A DNA stretch of 24,359 nucleotides from Acanthaster planci (GCF_001949145.1 NW_019091472.1:327316-351674); one strand, 5' to 3'. Positions 10,001 through 17,851 are shown, counted from the stretch's first letter. The notes: a model not told the origin generated them from the letters alone. Made by a program: numbers and translations.

Positions 10001-13000
10001 CAAATCCTTCAAGTGGTATCTAGACAATGTTTACCCTGAAATGAGGTTTCCTAATGAATCCAGCAATGCTGTCGCCCATCAAGCACTTCATGAGAAGAAG
10101 AGACCACCTCTAGCAATAAGGAAAGGACTGGTAGGTCTGTTTTTGACATCATGGCAGTTGATCAACTACATGTACTTGCACTCTTTTTTTATTGCATGCA
10201 ATTTTTTACATAAGGTTTAATCAACAATGGATTGATTCATTGAGCCCTACCTCATGGCGTTTTGACCAGTCACCTGGTCACTGCAGTGATTTATGTCTGG
10301 CGTATGCACAAAGTCTGACAAGCATGCATGTGCATATGATAGGCGTGGCTGGCACATGGAGTATGGCATTTGAGAGAATCACATAGTAATTTCCTACTTG
10401 CACATCGGGCTAGACTTAATGGATCAGTCTGTCAGGTTGTACGTATATTATCAGAAGGAATATCATCAACGTGCGTATGTACATGTAAGCCCAGCTTGGT
10501 CTTCACCCCACTTTTCAAAGGTTTTCTGAAACAAAGCCTTTATATTTGCACAGACGTTTTCAATTAATAGAATATAGAAATCTAACCCATTTAATGACCA
10601 TTGAGTAACCGGATAATTCTTGTGGGCCTAGGCCATATTTCAGTGTTTACCATTTGTTGACCAAACTTGGAATTAACTAGGTGCTGAATAGCTGTTGTCC
10701 AGTGCATGTCACCCTTAAAGGAAGAGTTAATATCTGGAGCTTTAAGCTGAAAATGGTGAAATGTTAATTTGCTATTAACCACTTGCTGCCGGGGGCAGTT
10801 ATCAATGTTCCGGGATAATTATCATTTTTTTTCTGGTTTCAAAATTGTTTAAAAATTCCTATCATCATTTACTGGACACTTACAAACACGTGAAGGACTG
10901 TCTGGTGGCCCCTCTATCCTGAAAGACAAAATCTATTGATGCCCGAGTATTTCAGCCAGGCCTGCAGCCTTGGAAAAAGAGCCCAGATTGTGCAGTGTTA
11001 TATAAGTTTCTTTTGTTCACGAATTTGGCTCAGTGTGCTGCTGACCTCTTTTCAATAGGGGCCAGATTAGCTTGCAGTGGTGCTGTGTGGCTCATTGCTG
11101 TGGTGGTGGAGCACTTTTGTCCCTGGTGGTAATCCGCTCACTCTAAATGCCCCAAACCTGGTATACTGTTTCAAAACAAGGCTGGATTATCTCCACTTTT
11201 CAGAGTGAAAAAATGTCGGTAATGCCCAGCAGCCTGGTCTTTTGTTCCGAGTACGGTCTTTTGTTACAAGGCCCTGTTCACTTTGTCTGAGTTCAGAGAC
11301 CCCGGCCATGCACATGAAGCATACGTGTCCCGATCCGGAATCCCCGGCAGGAAGTGGTTAAGAGGGATATTTTGATAGTGATGCCATGGCTACACTTTTA
11401 ATTCACACAAATGAATGCTTGACAGACAGCATCAGCTCGAAATGAAATGCCAACTTTGATGAGCATTTAGTACATGGTTTGTCAAATGGGAGGTACACCA
11501 CAGTAAAATGTTATTGTCTCTTTGTTTTTTTTCAGCTGTATCAGCCATCCCTGTCATTATGCATGGTAGCTGAGGATTCAGCCATTCAGAAGGGATCTAA
11601 ACTGTTGTTACAGAAATGCAGTAGAAGACAGAAGAATCAGGTTTGTACAAATATATAGATGTTTGGCAAAGGTGATGGTACATGTAGGTCCTGAAGCATT
11701 TTATCCTCTGTTATAGATGAATCCCAAGGATCCCTTTAATGGTGAATAGCAGTGTTGGGTTTTGTATGGTGCCACTGTCACTGTACAGTAATTATCACAT
11801 TGCTTACCACCATTGATGGGCTACTATAAATGACTGTCTATTGCATTACCAAAGTCACCGGATTTATCTATGAATTCAGTGTATGAACTAATTATTCAGA
11901 TGTTCTTCCTCACAATTTGTATATGTAGGTGTTTGTTGTTAACTCAAATAATGATAACAATTGTTCATTTATATTTGAATTATGTATAAATGCACTTTTA
12001 ATAAAGATGAAAATGGTTTGGGCTACTTATTACATTTTCAGACATTTGATGGAATCAAGATTTGGTATATACATGTATATGTATGAGAATTGAGGTGTTT
12101 CATGGTAAAGGTAACATGTTAAGTAGTAGGGTTACAGTAGCACCGTGTGTAATGTTTCTTTACAAACCCGGAGAACCGGAGGGAACTCAACATTTTGGAC
12201 AGTGTGCTCTGCCCATCACAGACAGAGCGTACTGCCTAGCAGTCTTCTGAAGACCTCCACAGTTCATGTCAGAACCATATGTCTTTAAAAGAGATATTTT
12301 ACATGGTGCCAAAAATATGTATACAGATTCAAGTATTCGTTTTATATTTGGTTTATTCACATACATTTTAAGTTTCCTTCCATGTAGTGTTGGATTTCTA
12401 ATGGAACAGTGAAGTGTTTTTGTTCTTTCAGCTTCTGTGACAAGCATTTGAACAGTATCATGTTAATTGTTCGTATGTTGCAGCTGTGGTATGAGAGTGA
12501 GTCACATGAGTTACGTCTTGCTGATTTTCTTTGCCTTGATCAACCAGAGAGTAATAGTGCTGCTCTGCCAAGACTTATGAAATGTCATGCATCAAGGGGA
12601 GCACAGGAATGGAGATTTTATGGTCAGGTTAGTATGAAGACAGGATTTGTATTATTTTGCACTCATTTAAAGCATGTGTAATGGTGCTAATTGAATGGAA
12701 GTGTATTAAGCAGCAGGCACATAAACAGAAAATATGCTTGTGTACATTTGATGGCAAGGCATGTTCACATACAACTGATTGGTATGAAATTCCCTCCTCG
12801 ATTCTTTGCAATAAACTGTGGTTGTGAATGATGTCATTGTGAGTTCTGCTGGAATAATGTGATTTGCATCAGTTAATAGAATCAGTTAATTATTTGAAAT
12901 GGTTGCTGTTAAACTTTTTTAGCAAATTGTTTCACAGTCATGTAATACATGTAAATGCCACCATCACGTTGTTCACATTGGTCAGGAGTAGTACAAAGAT

Positions 13001-13960
13001 ATCAGACTTCTTGAGTAGAGGGATAAAAATTGCAAGAATTGCCCTTCGTCTTTAGTCAAGACCTCAATTTTCTAATTCCAGTGTGTTTATGTGCTTAAAA
13101 CCTCAGGGCGGTACACGTGTTTCTAATTTATACATTACCTGAATAAATCATTTCCATCTGATTGATCGTTTGACAATAATTTGCCACTGAATTATTCAAT
13201 ATATCAAATAGTGACTGGTTAATAGAACATTCCACTACCCAACATGGTGATGGGCTCTTCATACAAAATGATATATGATACCAATTACATGTATTATTAA
13301 AGTTATTCCTAGTTTCAGTCACATGTGAAAAGTGTCTAACTCCTGAGTGATGCTGATGCTGTAAAGAAAAAAATCTTTCCTGTCAAACAATGAGAGCATT
13401 TGTCAAGATTCAGAATGAGATTACTCCTTGTTTTATTCAGGCATTGTATAAAATCAAGTCATGTGACAGGTGTAATGGAACATTTCATCTGTTGCCTCTA
13501 GAAATTACTCTTACATTGCTTGCAACCTCAGAGTAATATAAACTCTAGTTTTAATATTGCTAATGCTTACATATGAATTAAAGTCCCCTTGAAAATGTTG
13601 CATACCCCCATCACTAACTCCATATAGTGAACATCAAACATCATGTCATTTTGGAGCCCAATTTGTCAGGTAGCCTATTTTTTTTTGGGGGGGGAGGGAG
13701 TGGCTTTGTTTTCCAGCTTGTCCCCTCCCCACCCCTTCCAGCATGATGTCATGGAATGATTTGTTGACTATCATGTCACAAAGGTTGTTATGCTTCACAA
13801 GCTGTTTCTAATGTGTCACTTTGATTGTGAATGTTTACAGCGGCTGTATCATCCAAGTACGGGACTGTGCCTAGCTAGCAAGAAGGATGGAGATGCCATC
13901 CATGCAGCTCTTCAAATATGCAGTGATGCTACAGAACAGGTCTGGCTATTCCAAACATGA
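588..13960 (+). CDS. GALNT11: Polypeptide GalNAc-transferase 11-like, complete 10-exon coding region
   Basis: CDS = join(588-1087, 1908-2074, 2867-3027, 4678-4892, 6369-6486, 8252-8404, 9912-10130, 11536-11640, 12484-12627, 13841-13960). The sum is 1902 nt: 633 residues plus TGA. All introns are GT..AG and every junction keeps frame. Family knowledge: a retaining GT27 enzyme, a type II Golgi membrane protein that moves GalNAc from UDP-GalNAc to Ser/Thr. Vertebrate GALNT11 is known for acting on LDL-receptor-family linkers and Notch. Seen: membrane segment ~8-29, stem ~30-120, GT-A catalytic part ~150-450 with D272-S-H274, W377-G-G-E-N381 and H405 as metal/UDP and catalytic motifs, and a ricin-type lectin domain ~511-633. 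The start [12 protein letters not shown] aligns with the vertebrate N-terminus, and SELGM (123-127) and [11 protein letters not shown] (155-165) are GALNT11-like. Human GALNT11 is about 608 residues, so the length fits. Sequons are N333-S-S and N486-E-S. No inactivating change is visible. Confidence 0.95.
1088..1907 (+). other. GALNT11 intron 1 (820 bp, phase 2)
   Basis: GTAAGT to CAG. It holds two ACATGTAC-rich patches (about 1440-1457 and 1476-1492) and otherwise no recognisable element. A minus-strand open frame at 1260-1655 looks random. Confidence 0.85.
1908..2074 (+). CDS. GALNT11: GALNT11 coding exon 2: nucleotide-binding start of GT-A fold
   Basis: Encodes residues 167 (split) to 223 (split), opening with C168-K. 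The acceptor is TTGTACAG ending at 1907 and the donor GTAAGT at 2075, leaving phase 1. It carries the family-typical [19 protein letters not shown] block (180-198) and [11 protein letters not shown] (212-222), where D217-D218 match the DD of the first UDP-binding region. Human GALNT11 has LVDDDSDF here. The exon lies inside a longer open frame that runs on past the donor to 2217; that extension is intronic. Confidence 0.93.
2075..2866 (+). other. GALNT11 intron 2 (792 bp, phase 1)
   Basis: GTAAGT to TAG. Several ACATGTAC/GTACAGTGTAC motifs occur (about 2452-2468, 2615-2630, 2763-2780). No other structure seen. Confidence 0.85.
2867..3027 (+). CDS. GALNT11: GALNT11 coding exon 3: DXH metal-binding motif
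   Basis: Encodes residues 223 (split) to 276. The acceptor is CACATATAG ending at 2866; the donor GTATAT at 3028 is a fairly weak match after GAG; phase 0 leaves. It contains [20 protein letters not shown] and ends in FLDSHCE, where D272-S-H274 is the Mn2+/UDP-binding DXH motif of the GT27 family. The next exon begins with V, giving the family-typical SHCEVN junction. Confidence 0.93.
3028..4677 (+). other. GALNT11 intron 3 (1650 bp, phase 0)
   Basis: GTATAT to AAG. Contains an inverted-repeat-bounded segment (3269-4338, separate entry) and several ACATGTAC motifs (3498-3512, 3741-3757, 3964-3973). No coding content recognised. Confidence 0.85.
3269..4338. mobile_element. Candidate non-autonomous element with inverted ends, intron 3
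   Basis: CCCAACTTTGTCAACA at 3269-3284 recurs as its exact reverse complement at 4323-4338. A second block, TGCCCAACTTT (3295-3305), has its reverse complement AAAGTTGGGCA at 4308-4318. The order A-B ... B'-A' is what terminal inverted repeats of about 35-40 bp would give. The 1.07-kb interior has no transposase-like frame. No clear target duplication was found, so superfamily and exact ends are open. Confidence 0.5.
4678..4892 (+). CDS. GALNT11: GALNT11 coding exon 4: catalytic domain centre
   Basis: Encodes residues 277-347 plus two bases of 348. The acceptor is TTCCAAG ending at 4677, after a T-rich stretch; the donor is GTGAGA at 4893, phase 2. Conserved blocks are W281-[16 protein letters not shown] (294-304) and [13 protein letters not shown] (317-329), all typical of GT27 enzymes. 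N333-S-S is a possible N-glycosylation site just beyond the conserved block. The segment [11 protein letters not shown] varies within the family. Confidence 0.93.
4893..6368 (+). other. GALNT11 intron 4 (1476 bp, phase 2)
   Basis: GTGAGA to CAG. About 40% is a piggyBac-like MITE (5213-5792). The rest is AT-rich with a few ACATGTAC motifs (4911-4928, 6127-6138) and no visible gene. Confidence 0.85.
5213..5792 (+). mobile_element. piggyBac-like MITE, copy 1 (580 bp, intron 4)
   Basis: The left end CCATATGCTGCCGGG and right end GGTGGAAAGTGG correspond, diverged, to the family ends CCACTTGCTGCCGGG. The interior aligns along its length with the copy at 10779-11357: both have GACTGTCTGGTGGC, GAGTATTTCAGCCAGGCC and CCCAGCAGCC. 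Both flanks are TTAT (5209-5212, 5793-5796) where other copies have TTAA. A minus-strand open frame inside (5395-5748) is not protein-like and is not kept in other copies. Confidence 0.8.
6369..6486 (+). CDS. GALNT11: GALNT11 coding exon 5: Gal/GalNAc-T motif
   Basis: Encodes residues 348 (split) to 387. The acceptor is ATTTGTCAG ending at 6368 and the donor GTAAGA at 6487, phase 0. It holds [20 protein letters not shown] and then [18 protein letters not shown], ending at R387. W377-G-G-E-N381 is the Gal/GalNAc-transferase signature, present without substitutions, which argues for an active enzyme. Confidence 0.94.
6754..6906 (+). repeat. Dispersed repeat copy A with E-box and CCAAT box
   Basis: Positions 6797-6906 align with the reverse complement of 24020-24122. 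Shared blocks include AGGCATTATCACTTCT, GGCATTATCAAAT, TTAATACATG, GACCAATAGGAAT and the end GGTATT..AT.AATG. An 18-base lead-in, ATAAATATGTGCTTGGCC (6754-6771), is repeated exactly at 24341-24358. The E-box GTCATGTGAC is at 6848-6857 and ACCAATAG at 6866-6873. Copy A has an extra TACATG beside the E-box compared with the other copy. Confidence 0.75.
7600..7681. repeat. Palindromic CATGTACCATAGTA satellite cluster
   Basis: Tandem units of about 14 bp (CATGTACCATAGTA and variants, some with inserted CGTA) alternate with their complements. Positions 7654-7675 form a perfect 22-bp palindrome centred on CTATAG. Looser GTACATGTAC motifs extend left to about 7534. The array can fold on itself on either strand. 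Confidence 0.75.
8252..8404 (+). CDS. GALNT11: GALNT11 coding exon 6: catalytic His and acceptor-loop region
   Basis: Encodes residues 388-438. The acceptor is GGCATGCAG ending at 8251, after a T-rich tract; the donor is GTAACC at 8405, phase 0. [20 protein letters not shown] is followed by [15 protein letters not shown]405 in [11 protein letters not shown] matches the third Mn2+ ligand of the family, and the following basic/aromatic stretch is the flexible loop that closes over UDP-GalNAc. The end HVWMDDYK matches vertebrate GALNT11 HVWLDEYK closely. Confidence 0.94.
8514..8700. repeat. Low-complexity A-run/C-run segment
   Basis: GGGGTGCTTACCCCC, several A runs, CTCCTCCCCCTCCCCCGGG and CCCCCTCCCCTG lie within 190 bp. 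The composition differs from the surrounding intron and resembles the G/C-run patches at 13678-13735 and 16678-16730, so it may be a degraded mobile element. No ends were identified. Confidence 0.4.
8881..8986. repeat. 18-bp minisatellite, nearly six units
   Basis: Units of ATGTGGATGGTATTGAAC start at 8881, 8899, 8917, 8935, 8953 and 8971. The fourth has one T for A change and the sixth has ATGCGG and ends early. Because 18 is divisible by three, both strands appear open here, but the peptides are only a by-product of the repeat. Confidence 0.95.
9912..10130 (+). CDS. GALNT11: GALNT11 coding exon 7: end of catalytic domain and linker
   Basis: Encodes residues 439-511. It opens [20 protein letters not shown], then [20 protein letters not shown] and YPEM, a block very close to vertebrate GALNT11. 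After M482 the linker ([20 protein letters not shown]...) is unconserved and carries the sequon N486-E-S. The acceptor ACATGTAG ends at 9911, with a TTTCTCTTTTTTG tract about 12 nt upstream; the donor is GTAGGT at 10131; phase 0 at both ends. Confidence 0.93.
10131..11535 (+). other. GALNT11 intron 7 (1405 bp, phase 0)
   Basis: GTAGGT to CAG. About 40% is the piggyBac-like MITE at 10779-11357. No gene is visible in 10131-10770 or 11362-11520. Confidence 0.85.
10779..11357 (+). mobile_element. piggyBac-like MITE, copy 2 (579 bp, intron 7)
   Basis: The cleanest copy. TTAA flanks both ends (10775-10778 and 11358-11361). The left end is CCACTTGCTGCCGGG and the right end, read inward, CCACTTCCTGCCGGGG. 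TTAA targets and ends of the form CC...CTGCC fit piggyBac-type elements, including the Uribo group of frogs as I recall it. The interior lacks a transposase frame, so it would need one supplied from elsewhere. It aligns closely with the reverse complement of 17852-18414. Confidence 0.85.
11536..11640 (+). CDS. GALNT11: GALNT11 coding exon 8: lectin alpha repeat
   Basis: Encodes residues 512-546: [14 protein letters not shown], then a lysine-rich stretch ending in NQ. The Q is the first residue of the alpha repeat QxW, completed by L-W in exon 9. The repeat has CMVA where a sugar-binding repeat would have CLD. Human GALNT11 has CLVA here, so loss of the aspartate looks ancestral. The acceptor is an excellent GTTTTTTTTCAG ending at 11535. 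The donor GTTTGT at 11641 departs from GTRAGT at two positions. Phase 0 on both sides. Confidence 0.9.
11641..12483 (+). other. GALNT11 intron 8 (843 bp, phase 0)
   Basis: GTTTGT to CAG. Near its end TTTTTGTTCTTTCAG (AG at 12430-12431) is a stronger-looking acceptor than the one needed for the lectin frame. Otherwise AT-rich with no recognisable element. Confidence 0.85.
12484..12627 (+). CDS. GALNT11: GALNT11 coding exon 9: lectin beta repeat
   Basis: Encodes residues 547-594. It begins [10 protein letters not shown], continues [11 protein letters not shown] and ends [16 protein letters not shown]563-L-D565 and Q587-E-W589 are the complete CLD and QxW signatures of a ricin-type repeat, so this is the repeat expected to bind GalNAc. 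The acceptor is TATGTTGCAG ending at 12483 and the donor GTTAGT at 12628; phase 0 both ends. A more pyrimidine-rich acceptor lies 52 nt upstream (AG at 12430-12431). Confidence 0.92.
12628..13840 (+). other. GALNT11 intron 9 (1213 bp, phase 0)
   Basis: GTTAGT to CAG. Contains a T-run followed by a G-run and later C-runs at about 13678-13735. Nothing else recognised. Confidence 0.85.
13841..13960 (+). CDS. GALNT11: GALNT11 coding exon 10: lectin gamma repeat and stop
   Basis: Encodes residues 595-633 and TGA at 13958-13960: [18 protein letters not shown], ending in EQVWLFQT. The QxW is Q627-V-W629. The repeat has CLAS in place of CLD, as human GALNT11 has CLRA, so it is probably not a sugar-binding site. 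The acceptor is GAATGTTTACAG ending at 13840. The 3' end of the transcript is not fixed by the sequence. I see no AATAAA in the first 2 kb after the stop; candidates are ATTAAA at 15322-15327 and AATAAA at 16327-16332, both distant. Confidence 0.92.
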   Translation, partial: RLYHPSTGLCLASKKDGDAIHAALQICSDATEQVWLFQT

Positions 13961-14439
13961 GGAGTTACCAAGACCAAGATAGCCTCAAGGCTGGTTAATA
14001 CTCAGCAAGAAAGTAAACATGAATGCTATTTTTATATCATGAAGTATCCATGGCATCATTTGATCAAGTTAAAATCTAATATCACCAACACTCAAGCCAG
14101 ATTATTTAGGGTAGAGGTATCTCTACCCTAAAACAGTCTTGCACAGGGCTGTTTGCTTGAGTCATGGAGGTAAAAACAGATCCAAGAAATGCCCAGCGAC
14201 TTAAATGTAATAGCTTTGCAGTCAGACCAGCTTCAATGAAGTCATTGGTTGGGGTGAAGGAGGGTAGGAGCCACTGGGCGTGGTCAAACTGGGGAAGCCA
14301 ACATTGCATGCCTGATGACGACGCTTGGAGTTGGTAGCTGAGTAGACAGATGATGTCACAATGATTAAGTCTTACCATTGGACATGCTCCAGGCACCTCA
14401 ATGCATTCATATCAAGCTCATCAAGACATTGCTGGTTAT
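13961..14439 (+). other. GALNT11: GALNT11 3' flank / probable 3' UTR
   Basis: Follows the TGA with no AATAAA before the next repeat. It contains a perfect 12-bp hairpin (14105-14132, separate entry). A minus-strand open frame at 14106-14396 has no protein-like features. Confidence 0.5.
14105..14132. repeat. 12-bp inverted repeat with 4-nt loop
   Basis: TTTAGGGTAGAG (14105-14116), loop GTAT, CTCTACCCTAAA (14121-14132). It lies 145 nt after the stop codon, so if the 3' UTR extends this far the mRNA would carry a stable stem-loop. It could also be a remnant of a palindromic element. Confidence 0.85.
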
Positions 14440-15010
14440 CCAAGCTGCTGGGACTTACCAATCAAGATTCATATGCTGTCCGCGCTGAATGCTGGCATTA
14501 GCAGAGGTAATCCGCTATTTGTTTAAACAGTAGCATTGTTTGCCGCTGCCGGCACAAGTGGATTATCAGTGGGGACAAAGCACTCCAACACTCCAGCGAT
14601 GAGCTATACAATACAGCTGCGTGCTCCTTGGAATCTGGCCGCATTAGTACAGACAATACTACTGTGCAGCATGCATTATGCCGATGTGCGCGATGAATGG
14701 CCTGGTTCACCCTCACAGCCCACGCACTGCTTGACCATCAATTGTTCTGCATAGTAACAAGGCCATCCAGCGTAGCAGAGAGGAAATAACGCAACACCGC
14801 ACAATGGGGGCTCTTTACTGGGCTGCCGGCGTGGCTTCAATACACGTCAATGAGGGTTTGCCTGTCAGATAAGACTTACCACGAGACAGTTATTTGTTTC
14901 GGTGTACGAATCCAGTAAAAGAAGATATGAATTTTTGAAGAATTTTGAAAAAAGGAAAAACATTAAAAAGCAGGTGATTCATACCACTAACTCCACCTGG
15001 CATGTAGTGG
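14440..15010 (-). mobile_element. piggyBac-like MITE, copy 3 (diverged, left edge unsure)
   Basis: The right end ACCTGGCATGTAGTGG is followed by TTAA at 15011-15014. The interior matches the family in reverse orientation (TGAATTTTTGAAGAATTTTGAAAA, GTGGGGACAAAGCACTCC, CAGCGATGAG, AATCTGGCC, shown here in pieces). The first recognisable bases, AGCTGCTGGGACTTACC at about 14443, align with an internal stretch of the copy at 17852-18414 about 115 bp from its end. The outer left part is therefore lost or too diverged to see, and the TTAT before 14440 is probably chance. Confidence 0.7.
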
Positions 15011-15810
15011 TTAAGTGTTTTAGGCTGGTATATTTGTAAAATGTGCTATTTTCATTTCAGACTCTCAAAATGTTATTCATTTAAATGCTGTTTGTGCATT
15101 ATGCAGAAATGAAAAAGACCCACTGAGGGCAGAGACCTCCAAAGGTGAATAAGCTTGGCCTGGACCATTATTTTGCTGTCGTAGGTTGCTTTAAATGTGT
15201 ACAAGAATCCAGTTTCTACCACTTCGTTTCTTTCATTTTCTTCATTGTTAACAGTCATTGCACAGACACATGGGGGACTACAAGTAACTGTGAAGCTCTA
15301 GATGTTTAAAGAACGATGTTCATTAAAAGTAGGAGTAGGGCATACCTCATATGATGAAGGGTAAATATTAGCCCCACAGTCCATATGTACATTTAATGAA
15401 ACAAAATGATTTTCCTGTTTTTGAATGTATAATCTGATGGACCTCAATAGCAACATTTTTGATGATGTTTTAGTATATGACTATATAAGAAAATATTTAG
15501 TTCTCATATTTAACCCTCAAATACTTCATAGCTTCCAATTTCAGTATATATATCCATGTTATGTTCATTGGTTTCTTTCAAAAATTCTTGTTTTGGTGTT
15601 ATCTATTTTTGTCTTTTAGCTTTATGTGAAAGTTAAGTTTTGTTCAAAGGGACAATGAAAGCAAATGAACTGTGGCTTGTGCAAATGTTGGATTCACGTC
15701 AAGTTTGAGGGGGAAGTCTGTATCACCCATGAATTCATATGTGCCTTGTGATTGACCAATGTAATTTTCAGTTGCTGGTAGACTGGAACTTGTATTTACT
15801 GCTCGAGTGT

Positions 15811-15890
15811 GCCATGCGGCCAAATAATTCAACAGCATGTGTGATAATGATCTACCAATTAGATGGTGGGCATTATTCAAGCATAGCGTA
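15811..15890. repeat. Possible dispersed repeat sharing a CCAAT segment with 23200-23265
   Basis: CCAAATAATTCAACAGCATGT...CTACCAATTAGATGGTGGGCATTATTCAAG resembles ACAAATAATTCAATGCCATGT...CCACCAATCAGATGACGGGGATTTAT at 23204-23260. By eye about two thirds of about 65 positions agree, with a small gap. No ends or target duplications were found. Confidence 0.4.
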
Positions 15891-16677
15891 ATTTTTTGTA
15901 TTGTCATAAGGCATTTTGCTGGCCTGATTCAGAAAGCTTATCAACAGCAATAATACCAGAATATGTGATATTGGCAATCCAATTGTTCTGATTTCTCACC
16001 TATTATCTACCATTTCCCTTCTCCCTACAAATTCAATGTTCAGAGCAGGCTTGGTGGCGCCGTTTTTTGGGCTGGGGGGGAGATATTTCTCCCATCGAAA
16101 ATATCAGTCAGCATATATTCTGTAAGTCTCTCTGACCAAATGGCATCACAAATTATTGCCAACAGTTTTTTAGCTTTGTCCTATATGTCCGAGTCCAACC
16201 TTTTCAGTCCTTAAAAGCCAAAGTCAAGTCTTAGTCGAGAAAATCAAAATCAAGTAAAAAGTGACTTCATTAAACAAACTGAATGAAAGCAGAAGGGCAG
16301 TTAGGCTAACGTGGATTTATAATCCAAATAAAAAGATGCTGTGGAAAAAATGAAAGTGGAGATTGAAGCTTATAATACAATCTACAATTTACACTTCATC
16401 TTATTGAAACTCTGTTATTGATAATAACAGGGAGCTTGATAACTGAATGACACATTGACCCTTTTGTGGGAATGCAAAGAAGTAACAGGACTCCATACCA
16501 GAATTCGGGCACAAGTATGAAGTATTGATGTACATCCATACTATGCATTTAGAGTGGCATATTAATGGCATTTCAAAATGATTTTTCCTTTTTGAGTGAC
16601 ACTGAATGCAATTTCGTCGTCAGAGGTCTGAAAAATTCTTCACAATTCATATCAATTTTTGGCTCACCACAAACAAG

Positions 16678-16730
16678 TGGGGGGATAGCCCATCCCCCCC
16701 TCAAAAAGCTGGGGGATATAACCCCCCCCA
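16678..16730. repeat. Two adjacent G-run/C-run hairpins
   Basis: GGGGGGAT (16679-16686) pairs with ATCCCCCC (16692-16699) across a 5-nt loop. A second stem, TGGGGG (16710-16715), pairs with a C8 run at 16722-16729. A similar GGGGGGGAGATATTTCTCCC lies at about 16074-16093. Confidence 0.7.
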
Positions 16731-17851
16731 ATTTATGCCCTTGTGCTTGTTTACACTAGCACATCAGCACCTATGAATGAGATATTGTGAATCTTAGAAA
16801 TGCTGTGAAATTAATACATTGTACCAAAGAGCAACTCAAAAAGCAGGGTCATTTTTCTGCATTGATGTATATTCTTCATCCTCAATGACCAACATGTAGC
16901 TGAGGGCTCATCGAAACATGTACATGTAAAATACACCTGAAACATCTTCAAATCACTCACTTTAATGTTCTTATCTTCACAGCGCAATACAGTACTAAAT
17001 AACCTTCCAAAATATACATTTTAAGCAATGTTGCAATTTATACAAAATACTATATCCATGATGCCAAATTCTCAGGTGAAATTTTCATCCTATCTACAAA
17101 TTTGTTAGTACAAATATAAACATTAATATTCATAATAATATGCACTAACCATTGAGAATACTGTTTATTATTGGTGGGCATAAAAGCTCTGACAGGACGT
17201 CCATCCTGTTTTCAAACATTACCAAGGAAACACCTTCTAAATGAATGTGGCAGGCGTACCAACAATTTTACAATGTAAGGTGAATTACAAATCAAATGGC
17301 ATGAGGTTTGCACTGTGCATTATCTCAAGGCCATTCAATTGTGACCCTACAACTCAGTGACAGCTTTCACAAATGTACATGTCTATACATTTAATCTAAG
17401 AAAATAGCAAAAACTGCTTCCACTGCTAACAACTTCTTACTTAATCTCACTATGGGACTTCTATTTTTTAAACTCCAAAGGATAAGTAAATTACAGATAT
17501 AGGATGAGTACCATAAGATAACTGGTTTGCTTTAAACACACCTTCTACATACAGAAATAGAGAAACACCTTCTGCGAAAATGCAAATGTATTTTCAGGTA
17601 ATTTCAAACTGCAAGCATTTATTAGGTCATTACCGGTTACAATCTCTTAGTGCATTATAAAAGCCTTAACTTCCACAGGTGATTTACCAGCAACCGCATA
17701 CCTGTACAGTAAACAGTGCACGTTAACAGTTGGACTCTGTTTATGGTATACCTAATCCCAAGTAAGACAGTCAGTTTACTCTCCCAAAAAGATTCCAACA
17801 AACCTCTATAGAGTTGAAGATGAGCTGGTTGGGGATCATCAAAGGTTTTAA

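Larger units (their letters stand above)
15011..17851. other. Intergenic stretch, no gene recognised
   Basis: AT-rich sequence without a convincing coding segment. It contains a possible dispersed repeat at 15811-15890 and G/C-run patches at 16067-16106 and 16678-16730. One ACATGTACATGTA is at 16918-16930. Open frames here (e.g. 15425-15619, 17655-17855) are short and look random. Confidence 0.6.

Noticed and set aside
588-13960. Assignment to another GT27 member such as GALNT1 or GALNT10
   Set aside because: The short anchor, the SELGM and [11 protein letters not shown] segments and the CMVA/CLD/CLAS lectin pattern match GALNT11 as I know it.
14436-14450. TTATCC plus AGCTGCTGGG as the left end of MITE copy 3
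   Set aside because: This sequence aligns better with an internal part of the copy at 17852-18414, so the likeness to a terminal repeat is probably accidental.
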